NCBI GenBank assembly: GCA_002104945.1
Contig: MCFH01000029.1
Location: forward strand, 1 to 64,000
Length of the DNA stretch: 64,000 bases
Direction: 5' to 3'
Origin: Piromyces finnis
Taxonomy: Eukaryota; Neocallimastigomycota; Neocallimastigomycetes; Neocallimastigales; Neocallimastigaceae
The notes beneath the pieces were generated by a model. The model was not told where the DNA came from and searched no databases. It saw only the letters and a list, made by a program, of their open reading frames with translations. Within the stretch, counting starts at the first letter, position 1. Each line of letters begins with the position of its first letter. A program made the position numbers and the translations under genes. Shown here piece by piece: positions 48,669-59,231 of this stretch.

Positions 48669-51600
48669 TCATGGAACAAAATTATGATCTCCATTGGTTG
48701 CGCTGGCCCTCCTGGCCTGTCTTACTGTTTCTTCAGCATTGACGCTCTTGGATGTTGCTTCAAACCTTTTGAACATTGACCATTGCTGGCCAATAGCAAA
48801 AGGCATGATTTTGGTTAGAAGTTCCGCGGTTACCGTCAAGAATGGTGTTCCTTCATTAGTACCAGATTGAATCTGACGCTTACAAAGTTCTTTCCATTCC
48901 CTTGAATTGTAATTGATATTGTTAAAACTTCTTCCCCCAAGAAGGAATTTAAATATTTTACTGCACACACTAGAATAATCATACACATTAATATTCACCG
49001 GATTATTAGAACTATTACTATCATTAACTAAATTACTATCTAAATTAGAATTATTATCTTCACTATTGCTATCATTACTAATATTATTATTTCTATTACT
49101 ACTATTGTTATTATTACTATTGTTACTATTACTATTGTTATTATTACTATTGTTACTATTACTATTAATATTATTACTATCTCTACTGATATTATCAATT
49201 TCATTATTATTGATAGGACTATTGGAATTACGTTGACTGAAAAAATTTAATAGCTGGACTATGGAATCATAATGTTTAATACGGATATCTCTAAATGTTG
49301 GACAATCTAATAACCAATGTTTAATACTTTGATCTCCACACTTGCAACATGGACAGTAGTTAGGACAAACTGGATCAACAAATTTGGCAGCTTTGGCAAC
49401 TCTAGCATCCAACTTGTATCCGCTTCTTGCTTTCAATAGCCAGTAGAAGCCATAGGCAAACTCTGGGTACTCATAACATAATTTAATAAAATCTTTAGTT
49501 TCAATAAACTTATTATCATCATAATATTGCGCTTTGATTGAATTCCCTTTGAGATCTTTCCAATAAAAGTTTTTAACTGCTTTAACATCTCCATGTTTCT
49601 TTAGTTTTTTATCAAGTGTCCTACTTGATTTGCACCACGTGTATTTTCTAAATTTAGGAATGTAATTGACAAGGTATGAGATAATACAATTTGAGTTTTT
49701 CCATTTGTTAAAACATCTAACCTGAGCTAATGCACATTTGGCTGACAATGGAGGAATATTCAAATCTTTTGAAATAGAGTATAAAGATATAAACGATACA
49801 GCTTTATGAACTCCGGCAACCCATCGTATTCCTTTGTTAACATGCTTCTGTGCAATTCTAGACCTGGCTTTGTTGGATCCAAGTAATGGTGCAAAGTATG
49901 AAACTCTGCTAATCACTTGTGAGTTAAGTACTAGCTTTTTGAAGGGAATAGGAATATTAGGATTTCTTAAGAATTTACTGACTGAAAAAAGCCCTTTCAA
50001 AACCTTGTTATTAAGAGCTTTAATAACTGGTTTAAGGGACAGATTCTTATCAAATGGAACACCAAGATAAGTATAACAATCAGTAGTTGGAATGGGTTGT
50101 CCTGCTAAGTAAAATGTTGGATCTCTCTTGTTCTGATTTTCTATTGATTCAGGACGAATCACCATCGTTGAACACTTCTGGATACCAAATTCCATTTCAT
50201 TATACAAGGCCCATTCATTAACTCTTCTAAGCATCTTTTTTAAGCATCCTCTTGTTGGAGCACAAATAACTATATCATCTGCAAAAAGTCCACCACAGCA
50301 TCGAGTGTCACCTAAACTGACTCCGAGATCTTCACACTCTTTAAATATATCATTAATAAAGAGATTAAAGAGAATAGGAGAAAGAGGGCATCCTTGACGG
50401 ACTCCTTTCTTCACATCAAAAGATTTCGAGAATTGTCCATCTAATTTGACATTAGCCTTAGATGTTAAATATAAATTTTTGATGAATTGTAAACTCTTAC
50501 CTCGGATTCCTAAACAATCTAATTTATGGAGAATATTACCGATTGGGACTGAATCGTATGCTTTCCTGAGATCTAAAAAGGCCAAATATGTCTCTTTATT
50601 ATCTAATTGACGTCTACGGCATATTTCTTGGATTGAAATGAAAAGACTGATACTTTCTTCCTTTTTTCGAAAACCAAATTGTTCAGGTCTAATGAAATTA
50701 TTCTTTAGACCATATTCTGAGATTCTAGTGGTGACAATTTTGGAAATCAACTTAATACCATTATTGATAAGTGATATACCTCGATAGTTATCACAATCTG
50801 TCAAATCTCCCTTCTTAGGAATAGAAACAATACTGGATTCATTCCATGAGTTGGGGAAGTCTCCATCCCAAATACGGTTGTATAATTTAAGAATAAAATT
50901 TAAACCATAAGCATCATTATCTGAAGTGGTATTACCGGAAGAATTATTATCTGTAGCATTATTAGAATCATTACTTGATGGAATTAATGCTTTGTAAAAT
51001 TCAATTGGAATACCATCCGGACCTGATGCTTTATAATTCGGAGTAGAGAGGATAGCTGACTTGACTTCATCAATACTAATATCTTGGTTGATATCCCATT
51101 CATCAAGCATAGGGAGTGAAAAACGTTTATTCGTTGGTTCTTCATACCAATGCTCCAAATCAAGACTTACGCCACTTGGATCTGATGCAAGATTTTCGAA
51201 ATGATCATGCCACACATCTAGTTGTTCTTCCGTAGCAACAACTAATTCTCCATTTTTATTTTTAATTGGTTGAGCAATAAAGAAAGAATCTTTTCCAATT
51301 TTTGCAGTTTTCTTGATCCATTTCCAGGCCTTCTTAGGATTATGACTCTTCATATACTCACATCCTGTTTTAATCCAATGAAGATATTCTTGCTTCCTAA
51401 ATTCATTACATCTTTTGTGGATGTAATCAATGAGCTTACGGTAGATTTTAATTCTTTTAATAAATTCATCTATATCATAAATTCTTTCTTTTTTAAATCT
51501 CTTATACAACTTCATTTTGATTTTTTGAAGATTAAAAATTTGTTGTGAAATATGAAATGAAGACTTTATAGCATTATTTGCTGAGGTAATACTGAGCTCG

Positions 51601-53195
51601 TCTGCAATTGAAAAAGCAGTTGAAGTAAATTCTTTGGAAAGATCATCTGTAGAAACATTAGGATCGTTGAATTTTGCTGAAAGTATTTGGAATTTATTAT
51701 GACTGAGAATAGATTCCTTTTCCTCAATACATTTTAATCTATTCCATTTCAGAATTTTCTTAGGAACGTTAAAGTCATTAGAAAAATCTTCCATAGGAAT
51801 AATTTTACCATTAATAAGAAGTGGCTTATGGTCTGATACAGGATAAAAATTATTTATAAATGATCCTGAGTGAATAAGATCTTTCATCTTCGAATTGATA
51901 AGAGCATGGTCAATGTCGGAAGATTGTTCACCTCGAGTCCAAGAGATAGTAGACCCTCTAAGCGGAAGAATTTCCCAATCTCCTAATCCATTAGTTGATA
52001 ACCAGTTGGATAATTTTACTTTAGACATATTAAAATCACCAACAAGAATCGATGGATGGGATGAATGAGTTTGTAACCACAAGCGAACTTCTAACTTTGC
52101 ATGATCAACATAGATGTTGTGATGACTATGAGGCATATAAACATTTCCAATCGAGCATTTGAATCTATTCCAGAGACTAAAAGTATAAATAGAAATAATA
52201 TACTTTCCAGAGAAGTTTTCAAGTGAGGCTTGACACGAATTGTGAAAACCTAAATATAAACCTCTCATTCCCGGAACTGATTCGTCAGCTTTCTTGAAAA
52301 AGTGTCTATAGTTTCGCAAAGTAACACGACAAGGATAATCTGTATTCGAACCAGAACCATTACCAGTTTCTTGGAAACATAAGAATAATGGTTTGAAAAT
52401 AGCTGTGAAATAGCTAATACTATCTCTCTTTTCATGATTCCACCCATTGGTGTTCCAACTAAGACAAAAAGAAAAGTTATCAGGCTTGTTGGATGAGGAA
52501 GAATCGTTGCTATTATTATTATTATTAAAGTCATCGTTATTAATGGATGATGCATCAGAGGAATAAGTAGAACTATTACTAGATGGCTGTGAAACTGAAG
52601 AACTATCAACTATTGAACTGTTATCAGAGTTGATAGAACTATTAGAATTAATTGTTGAATGTTGAGATTGAAATTGTGTTTGCTGTAGATCTGGAATATT
52701 TTCATGATGGGAAACTTGTTGAAGATCCTGTTGAAGATCTCGTTGAAGATCGGATTGTTGATGAGATTGTTGAACTGATTGTTGAACTGATTGTTGAAAT
52801 GATTGTTGAATAGAATGTTGATGTTTATTAGAAACTAAAATTTTACGTTTGAGAGTGGAAAAAGTGTATTTGTGATTCCTTCTACTACGAGCTGAAAAGG
52901 AAATTGAGGTAACTGAAAGTTTCTTCTTTAACATGTGTAAGATTTTAATACAATCTTTTGATGAACCATGAACCTTGACTAAGAAAAAGTGATCATTGAA
53001 AGTTTGAAAATATTTAACACTAATAACTGAATTAAATTTATCTTCTAGAATAACCTCGAGTTTTTCCCATAGCATATTTACTGACCATGATCGAATACCA
53101 CGGATAAAGAAGGAGCGAATATCATCTAAGGGGATACCATAAGACCGGGTACCACGTCTGATATAATTCTTATCTTTAATATAAAGGACTGACAT
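48669..53195 (-). CDS. LINE-A2 endonuclease/reverse transcriptase, intact
   Basis: A single 1508-residue ORF providing all recognisable functions for target-primed reverse transcription. Order: conserved N-terminal domain (about 1-110, alternating beta/alpha pattern); Gln/Ser/Asn-rich linker (about 125-240); EEP/APE-type endonuclease (NTNGWN near 248, QETG near 275, GDFNMS near 388, DIDHAL, SDHKPLL near 455); reverse transcriptase (GIPIEFYKAL, FRKKEESISLF, RQGCPLSPIL, FADD near 972); Cys/His cluster (CPCCKCGDQSIKHWLLDC near 1275); Asn/Ser repeat (about 1330-1400); and a C-terminal conserved block. There is no separate ORF1. It is probably a member of the large L1/Tx1-like clade, but clade assignment needs a tree. 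The start is the first ATG after a stop. Confidence 0.93.
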   Translation of the reverse strand: MSVLYIKDKNYIRRGTRSYGIPLDDIRSFFIRGIRSWSVNMLWEKLEVILEDKFNSVISVKYFQTFNDHFFLVKVHGSSKDCIKILHMLKKKLSVTSISFSARSRRNHKYTFSTLKRKILVSNKHQHSIQQSFQQSVQQSVQQSHQQSDLQRDLQQDLQQVSHHENIPDLQQTQFQSQHSTINSNSSINSDNSSIVDSSSVSQPSSNSSTYSSDASSINNDDFNNNNNSNDSSSSNKPDNFSFCLSWNTNGWNHEKRDSISYFTAIFKPLFLCFQETGNGSGSNTDYPCRVTLRNYRHFFKKADESVPGMRGLYLGFHNSCQASLENFSGKYIISIYTFSLWNRFKCSIGNVYMPHSHHNIYVDHAKLEVRLWLQTHSSHPSILVGDFNMSKVKLSNWLSTNGLGDWEILPLRGSTISWTRGEQSSDIDHALINSKMKDLIHSGSFINNFYPVSDHKPLLINGKIIPMEDFSNDFNVPKKILKWNRLKCIEEKESILSHNKFQILSAKFNDPNVSTDDLSKEFTSTAFSIADELSITSANNAIKSSFHISQQIFNLQKIKMKLYKRFKKERIYDIDEFIKRIKIYRKLIDYIHKRCNEFRKQEYLHWIKTGCEYMKSHNPKKAWKWIKKTAKIGKDSFFIAQPIKNKNGELVVATEEQLDVWHDHFENLASDPSGVSLDLEHWYEEPTNKRFSLPMLDEWDINQDISIDEVKSAILSTPNYKASGPDGIPIEFYKALIPSSNDSNNATDNNSSGNTTSDNDAYGLNFILKLYNRIWDGDFPNSWNESSIVSIPKKGDLTDCDNYRGISLINNGIKLISKIVTTRISEYGLKNNFIRPEQFGFRKKEESISLFISIQEICRRRQLDNKETYLAFLDLRKAYDSVPIGNILHKLDCLGIRGKSLQFIKNLYLTSKANVKLDGQFSKSFDVKKGVRQGCPLSPILFNLFINDIFKECEDLGVSLGDTRCCGGLFADDIVICAPTRGCLKKMLRRVNEWALYNEMEFGIQKCSTMVIRPESIENQNKRDPTFYLAGQPIPTTDCYTYLGVPFDKNLSLKPVIKALNNKVLKGLFSVSKFLRNPNIPIPFKKLVLNSQVISRVSYFAPLLGSNKARSRIAQKHVNKGIRWVAGVHKAVSFISLYSISKDLNIPPLSAKCALAQVRCFNKWKNSNCIISYLVNYIPKFRKYTWCKSSRTLDKKLKKHGDVKAVKNFYWKDLKGNSIKAQYYDDNKFIETKDFIKLCYEYPEFAYGFYWLLKARSGYKLDARVAKAAKFVDPVCPNYCPCCKCGDQSIKHWLLDCPTFRDIRIKHYDSIVQLLNFFSQRNSNSPINNNEIDNISRDSNNINSNSNNSNNNNSNSNNSNNNNSSNRNNNISNDSNSEDNNSNLDSNLVNDSNSSNNPVNINVYDYSSVCSKIFKFLLGGRSFNNINYNSREWKELCKRQIQSGTNEGTPFLTVTAELLTKIMPFAIGQQWSMFKRFEATSKSVNAEETVRQARRASATNGDHNFVP

Positions 53196-53840
53196 GATAA
53201 TAAATTCTAATTAAAAAATATTGAATATAAAATAAATACTAATAAAAATTACAAATATAACGTATATGGAAAAAAATCTGTCTCTCTCTCTCTTCTTAAA
53301 AGTACTGGATAGTACAAAAATTGTTACGATGCTTTGTTTAAAGTTTCTTATTTTTTGAATTCTAGTTGTAAATTTTCTTTAAAAATTCTAGTTTTGGTTT
53401 GTTGTTAGTAAATTCGATTCGCTTTTTGACACTAAACTTGTTTGACTTTACTTTTCATTAAATATTTAAATTGGTAAAAAATTTGAATCAAGAATGTCGA
53501 CACCAGAAAGCTTGTGAATAGTATTTTTACATGATGTAGAGTGAATCAGTCTCTTACAAGAAACAATACAACAATAGCTACATGAATATAAAAGTACAAT
53601 GCAAATGCTAAAGTTGACTACATTGGATTCTTACAAGAGAAGAGTAGTACTACATGAATACATGAATAAAAGAAAAAATACAGCAACAAAATGTATTACT
53701 CTTCTAATTAAATACTATACAAACTTACCTGAAAAATCAAACATTCACTTATTCATCAAATACTTAAATTTGATGAATAAAATGTTTTTTAATCGCTCAG
53801 TACCATGAGCTTAGTCCTAATAATTTTCCCTTGAAGACTA

Positions 53841-54088
53841 ACCAAGCATCCATTGCGCAATGCTTGGATTTAATTCTTTCTACTCTCTCAGTACCATGAG
53901 CATGAGTAGACCCCCTTGAGAAATTACATTTATTAAATAAATGAAGGCACATTCCTAAGAGGGCACCAAGCATCCATTGCGCAATACTTGGATTTAATTC
54001 TTTCTACTCTCTCAGTACCATGAGCATGAGTAGACCCCCTTGAGAAACTACATTTATTAAATAAATGAAGGCACGTTCCCAAGAGGGA
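53841..54088 (-). repeat. Two 124-bp LINE 5' UTR monomers
   Basis: Units starting ACCAAGCATCC at 53841 and 53965 repeat with a few differences. Each includes CATTGCGCAATG, CTCTCAGTACCATGAGCATG and a T-poor end in CCAAGAGGG. Related units lie in the LINE-B and LINE-A1 5' UTRs. By position they may act as promoter modules. Confidence 0.85.
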
Positions 54089-55384
54089 TTTATTGCCTTT
54101 AAATCATTTAAACATTGATTCTATTTTATTGTTGAAAAAAAAAAAAAAAAGTTTAACGCATTAACCATCAAAAAATAGAAATTTTCAATTTTCTTTATTT
54201 GAATTTTATATAATATTATTTAATATCAATACTATAATCCATATTCATTGTTCTTTTTTTTATACTATTTCAACACACAAAAAATTTATTCAAAATTATT
54301 TATATTTTTTTGTATATAAAAATTTTTATTAAAATTTAATAATATTTAATGATATTAATAAAAGAATAAATATAAAAGTAAATTATATTCAATTCAATTT
54401 ACTAATAATAAATATCTTAAAAAAAGATATCATTAGAATTACATTATCATGAATAATTATAAATTATAAAGTATTTTTAAAAAAAATTGAAATAATATAA
54501 AATATAAATTAATATATTTGTTTTGTCAAATTAAAATATTAAAACTAAAAAACTATAATTATTGCTTTAAAAAAAATGCAAATTATGATTTTAAAATTTC
54601 TTTTAAATAAAAGTATTTAATTTTGTTTAAATTAAAAAATTATTTGTTTAAATAGTTAATTTAGATTTTGTTTGCTTTTTTTCATTTTTTTTAATTATTT
54701 GGATTTGTGCTTTAAAATTCTAAAAAGGTATGTAGTTGACCTTTAGTATAAACAATTTATTATGCTCGACTAATTTCATAAACTTGTTGGTATTGGTGAA
54801 ATTTTTATTACTTTTAGTGTAGTTAATAAATTTTGTTGCTTCTTTAGGATAAGATGGATTTCACTGGTAAAAAATCTTATAGTATTGCCTTTTATGCTTG
54901 GCTATTATAATTAGATAGCGCGTAAATGTTGATTTAGATTGAATATATACAATTCACATGATATATATAATTTACTTGACTTTAAAATAGCATTAGCTAT
55001 CTATTTATAATAAATTATAGAAGTATTATTGTTGATAATTATTATTTTTAAAGAGTTTAAAATTAATTTAAGTTTAACAATATTTGGTTGATAATTCTTT
55101 AAAATCATATTTTGGCGGAATTTTTAAAAAAGAGAATAGTTTTTAATTAGCTCCATTTTAGTTAATTAAATCTAAAAATATAATATATTTTAAATTCTAA
55201 AGCAAATAGGTTTTTTTCTTTTAGAAAATGCTATAGAATGTATAAAAAACATATTATAAATATTAATTTTTGCATATATTAACTTGGTGTTTTTTTAAAA
55301 CTTCAATTTTTTAAAAAAAATTATAAATTATAATTCATCCATTATATATTGCATTCTGTTTTTAAAAAAGGAATTTAACTGTTT
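54089..55384. other. AT-rich intergenic region with one possible small intron
   Basis: No long ORF. On the plus strand AAAAAG/GTATGTAG (54727) and TTCTTTAG (about 54848) look like splice sites, followed by a short open stretch MDFTGKKSYSIAF; I do not recognise it. The part nearest 55384 should include the 3' end of the PEPCK transcript. Confidence 0.4.
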
Positions 55385-57292
55385 TTAATTTTTAGCTTGC
55401 TTTAATCTTTCTTCTAAAGCATCTAATTCAGCAGAAAGTTTAGCTGGTAAACGATCACCAAATTGTGAGTGATATTCACGAATCTTTACAACTTCACTTA
55501 AATAAGCGTCAATATCAACAGTTAAAATCTTTTGTAAATCTTCTCTTGGGAGATCATCTAATCCGGTTAAATCAAGAGATTCAATGGTTGGAAGGTAACC
55601 AACTGGAGTTTCAACAGCAGATCCTTCCTTACCTTCAATACGGTCAATTATCCATTTTAATACACGAGAATTATCACCATAACCTGGCCATAAGAATCTA
55701 CCATTATCCTTACGGAACCAGTTTACATTGAAAATCTTTGGTAATGTATTTGGATCCTTAACCTTATCTACAAAGGATAACCAATATCCAAAGTAGTCTC
55801 CCATATTGTAACCACAGAATGGCAACATAGCAAATGGATCGAATCTAAGAGTACCTTGAGTACCTTCAGCTGCAGCTGTTCTTTCAGAAGCAACTGAAGC
55901 ACCCAAGAGTACACCATGACACCAATCACGAGATTGTAAAACTAATGGAACAGTACTTTCTCTTCTTCCACCAAATATGATGGCAGAAACAGGGACAGGC
56001 TTACAGCCATTTTCATAATACTCCTTATCAGCAACAGGACAATTTTCAGCATAAGCAGTAAATCTTGAGTTAGGATGAGCTAATGGTAAAGCATCAATTT
56101 GATTAGTTTCAGCATTAAATTCTTTTCCTAACCAATTAATGATTTTACCCTTTGGATATTCCTTGCTCATTCCTTCCCACCAGATATCACCATCTTCAGT
56201 TAAAGCAACATTTGTAAATATGGTATCTTTAGAACAAGATAACATAGCATTTGGATTAGATTTCATTGAAGTACCTGGTGCAACTCCAAAGAAACCAGCT
56301 TCAGGATTAATAGCGTATAAACGACCATCTTCCTTATTAAGCTTTAACCAAGCAATATCATCACCAACACATTCAACCTTCCAACCTTCTAATGTTGGGT
56401 TTAACATAGCTAAATTAGTCTTACCACAAGCACTAGGGAAGGCAGCACAAACATAATACTTTTTGTTTTCAGGACTAGTCAAACCTAAAATTAACATGTG
56501 TTCAGCTAAAGCATTACCTTCTTCATGGCACATCTTTGTAGCAATACGTAAAGCAAAGCATTTCTTACCAAGTAAAGCATTACCACCATAACCTGAACCA
56601 AAGGACCAGATTTGATGAGATTCTGGGAATTGAACAATGTACTTGGTTTGATTGCATGGCCATGAAAGATCTTTTTCACCCTTTTCTAATGGATGGCCGA
56701 CACTATGAACACATGGAATAAATTCTTGATCTTCCTTTAAAGCTTCTAAGACAGCCTTACCCATCTTAGTCATAATTCTCATATTAACAACTACATATCC
56801 AGAATCAGATAATTCAATACCAATACGAGATTGGTCACCACCAACTGGACCCATAGAGAATGGAATAACATAAAGGGTTCTACCCTTCATACATCCATTA
56901 AATTTTTCATTGAGAATTGCTCTCATCTTATTTGGTTCCATCCAATTGTTAGTTGGACCAGCATCCTTTTCATTTTCAGAGCAAATGTAGGTACATTTTT
57001 CAACTCTGGCAACATCAGATGGGTCAGATCTAGCTAAGTAGCAATTTGGTCTCTTTTGATCATTTAACTTGGTAAAGACACCACTTTTAACTAAACCATC
57101 AAGAATTTCTTGATTTTCTTCTAAGGAACCATCACAAATCCAAACATTTTCAGGTTTTAAAAGTTCGACTTTTTCAGCAATCCAGTTTTTGAGCTTGTCA
57201 TTCTTTTCAATTAAGTGGTAGTTACGGTAGCTCATGTTTCCAACGGTAGTGAAAGCAGAGGTGGTGTTAACGGAGGCAGTAGCAGAAGACAT
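55385..57292 (-). CDS. Phosphoenolpyruvate carboxykinase, GTP-dependent
   Basis: The enzyme interconverts oxaloacetate and phosphoenolpyruvate with GTP/GDP (EC 4.1.1.32). In a fermenting gut fungus it probably works in the carboxylating direction, making oxaloacetate for malate and succinate; that direction is inference. The 635-residue intronless ORF has the family's full length. Visible motifs are the P-loop [12 protein letters not shown] near 284-295, GDDIAWL near 308, FGVAPGTS, the arginine-rich [12 protein letters not shown] near 434-445, and the C-terminal [16 protein letters not shown] block. The GTP-class [20 protein letters not shown] stretch separates it from the ATP class. No targeting peptide is obvious, so it is probably cytosolic. 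Its codon use is less AT-biased than its surroundings, as expected of a strongly expressed gene. Confidence 0.97.
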   Translation of the reverse strand: MSSATASVNTTSAFTTVGNMSYRNYHLIEKNDKLKNWIAEKVELLKPENVWICDGSLEENQEILDGLVKSGVFTKLNDQKRPNCYLARSDPSDVARVEKCTYICSENEKDAGPTNNWMEPNKMRAILNEKFNGCMKGRTLYVIPFSMGPVGGDQSRIGIELSDSGYVVVNMRIMTKMGKAVLEALKEDQEFIPCVHSVGHPLEKGEKDLSWPCNQTKYIVQFPESHQIWSFGSGYGGNALLGKKCFALRIATKMCHEEGNALAEHMLILGLTSPENKKYYVCAAFPSACGKTNLAMLNPTLEGWKVECVGDDIAWLKLNKEDGRLYAINPEAGFFGVAPGTSMKSNPNAMLSCSKDTIFTNVALTEDGDIWWEGMSKEYPKGKIINWLGKEFNAETNQIDALPLAHPNSRFTAYAENCPVADKEYYENGCKPVPVSAIIFGGRRESTVPLVLQSRDWCHGVLLGASVASERTAAAEGTQGTLRFDPFAMLPFCGYNMGDYFGYWLSFVDKVKDPNTLPKIFNVNWFRKDNGRFLWPGYGDNSRVLKWIIDRIEGKEGSAVETPVGYLPTIESLDLTGLDDLPREDLQKILTVDIDAYLSEVVKIREYHSQFGDRLPAKLSAELDALEERLKQAKN

Positions 57293-57580
57293 TTTTAATT
57301 GATGTTTTTTAAAAATTTGAAAAAATTAAATTGGTAAGTGTTTTTAAAAAGTTTAATACTAAAGCGTTAAAAATATGGAAAAATATTAAAACAAAAGTTT
57401 TAAATATTTAAAAGTGTAAAAAAATAGGTTTTAATTTGTTTTGAAAAAAAACTAAGCACGAGAAACGAGTTTGAAATTAAAAGAAAGTCTTTCTTTTAAT
57501 AGTTGATTTGTTTGGAATTTTATTACTTAATAAAATGTAAAATCGGCAAAGAAATAAGAAAAAAGGGAACTTTTGAAGTC

Positions 57581-57588
57581 TATTTATA
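57581..57588 (-). promoter_or_regulatory. Candidate TATA box of the PEPCK gene
   Basis: The minus strand reads GAGTATAAATAGAC about 290 bp upstream of the PEPCK ATG, in a locally less AT-rich setting. A start site 25-35 bp downstream would leave a 5' UTR of about 250 nt. Confidence 0.4.
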
Positions 57589-57699
57589 CTCTTTTGATTT
57601 CATTCCATCCTCTTCTTAATTACATTACATTTTATTTACATTATTAGCAATAACAATAAATGTATCAGCAAACTTAAATTTTATTTCATTTCCACCTAT

Positions 57700-58990
57700 A
57701 TATTATCATATATTAGTATATATTTAAATTTATTTAATTCATTATAATTATTAACTAACCACCTTAAAAACCTAAAATTGGAAATATTTTTTTAAAAAGA
57801 ATAAGATTATTAAAAATTTTTTAATCTATTTTATTTATTATTTGTGTAATTTTAAAAAAAAAGTAATAAAAAAGTTTAAATATATTAAATGAATGTATTA
57901 AACTACTATATTAATTTATTATATTATATTGGTATATATAATTGAAATTCATTCTAATATACAGTTATTGTATATATTCAGAAAGTATTGATTTAAATTC
58001 CAATTATTCTTTTACTGATTTTGTGTTACATTGTCAATGAAAGTTAAATATTGAAGGCATAAAAAAATTATCGTAGAATAAAGCAAAACATGACATCATA
58101 ATTATTAAATTTTTATAAATCTAATCCTTATTATAGAAAATAGTATTAAATAATAATAAATTAAATTTTACTATTTCATGGAATGTATTATGATATATGA
58201 CAGCAATATAATTATAATATAATAAAAATAAGATTAAATGATCAATTATTTATAAAGATCAAATAAATAATAAACTATTGAAATGCTAATTTAAAGGAAA
58301 AATCTTTTTTTACCTGGTTTTGTTTTACCATAAATTAATCCACTTAAAAATTATATTTTTAATATTTAAAAAAGATTTAGCTTATTGTATATCATTCAAA
58401 AGTTCATTTCATACTCTATATTTCTAAATATAAAAAAAACTAAGGAATAAAAAAAATATGAATTTTTAGTTATTAAATAAAGAAAATAATAAATAAACAT
58501 ACCTTCATTTGCAACAAACACCATAGAAAAAAACATATAATTATCAAAAATCTAAATAATAAAAATTAACTATATTTTCATTATATTCCAATATATTTTA
58601 GAAATATATTTGATTAAATTAAATTAAATTAATTAATTAATATATTATTACATTTTTATTAAAACTTTATAAGATGGTAAAAAATTTAAGATCTATTTTT
58701 TAAAAATAATATTAAATAATTACATAAAAATACCAAATATAGTAATATTTATAAATATTAGCCCGAGAAGAGTATGATTATAAATAATAAAACAAATAAA
58801 TAATAAAATAAATAAATATTATTAATTAAATAAATAAACAATAAAATAAATAAATAAGTAGTAAAATAAATAAATAAATATTATTAAATAAATAAATAAT
58901 AAAATAAATAAATATTATTAATTAAATAAATAAACAATAGAATAATTAAATAAATAATATAAATAAATAATAATATTTATATAAATATTC
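57700..58990 (-). other. AT-rich region with exon-like scraps
   Basis: Minus-strand segments with coding character and splice-like borders: 58553-58501 (DNYMFFSMVFVANE then GTATGT), 58345-58313 (GLIYGKTKP then GTAAAA) and 58100-58040 (CFALFYDNFFMPSIFNF then stop). They may be a small spliced gene; I cannot join the frames. (TAAA)-type repeats fill 58790-58960. Confidence 0.3.
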
Positions 58991-59231
58991 AATGATTAAA
59001 TGAATAAAAGAAATCACATAAAAAAAGGTATTAATACATATATTAAATAAATAGAGAAATAAAAAAAATGATTTATTAGTATTATAATCAAAAAAAAAAA
59101 AAATTAAACTATGAATGTATAATATTAGGAAAAAAGATTTATTTTTAAAATAGTTTATTTGATGCATTGCTTTTTTTTTTTTGTTATTTATATTTTATCA
59201 TAAGCCAAAAAGTAATTAATATTTCTAGTTA

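Larger units (their letters stand above)
48406..54088 (-). mobile_element. LINE-A copy 2 (A2), full length, intact ORF
   Basis: T-tract 48406-48429, 3' UTR, uninterrupted ORF, and a 5' UTR (53196 on) ending in two 124-bp monomers (53841-53964 and 53965-54088). It is inserted in the remaining LINE-A1 monomer at CATGAGTA. The exact 5' border cannot be fixed because element and target share the monomer. It is nearly identical to A1 over its whole length, so at least one copy moved recently. Confidence 0.92.

Noticed and set aside
35872-54088. The LINE cluster as one head-to-tail concatemer made by template jumping
   Set aside because: The 12-bp duplication around LINE-B and the resumed monomer at 48389-48405 show ordinary nested insertion for at least that copy.
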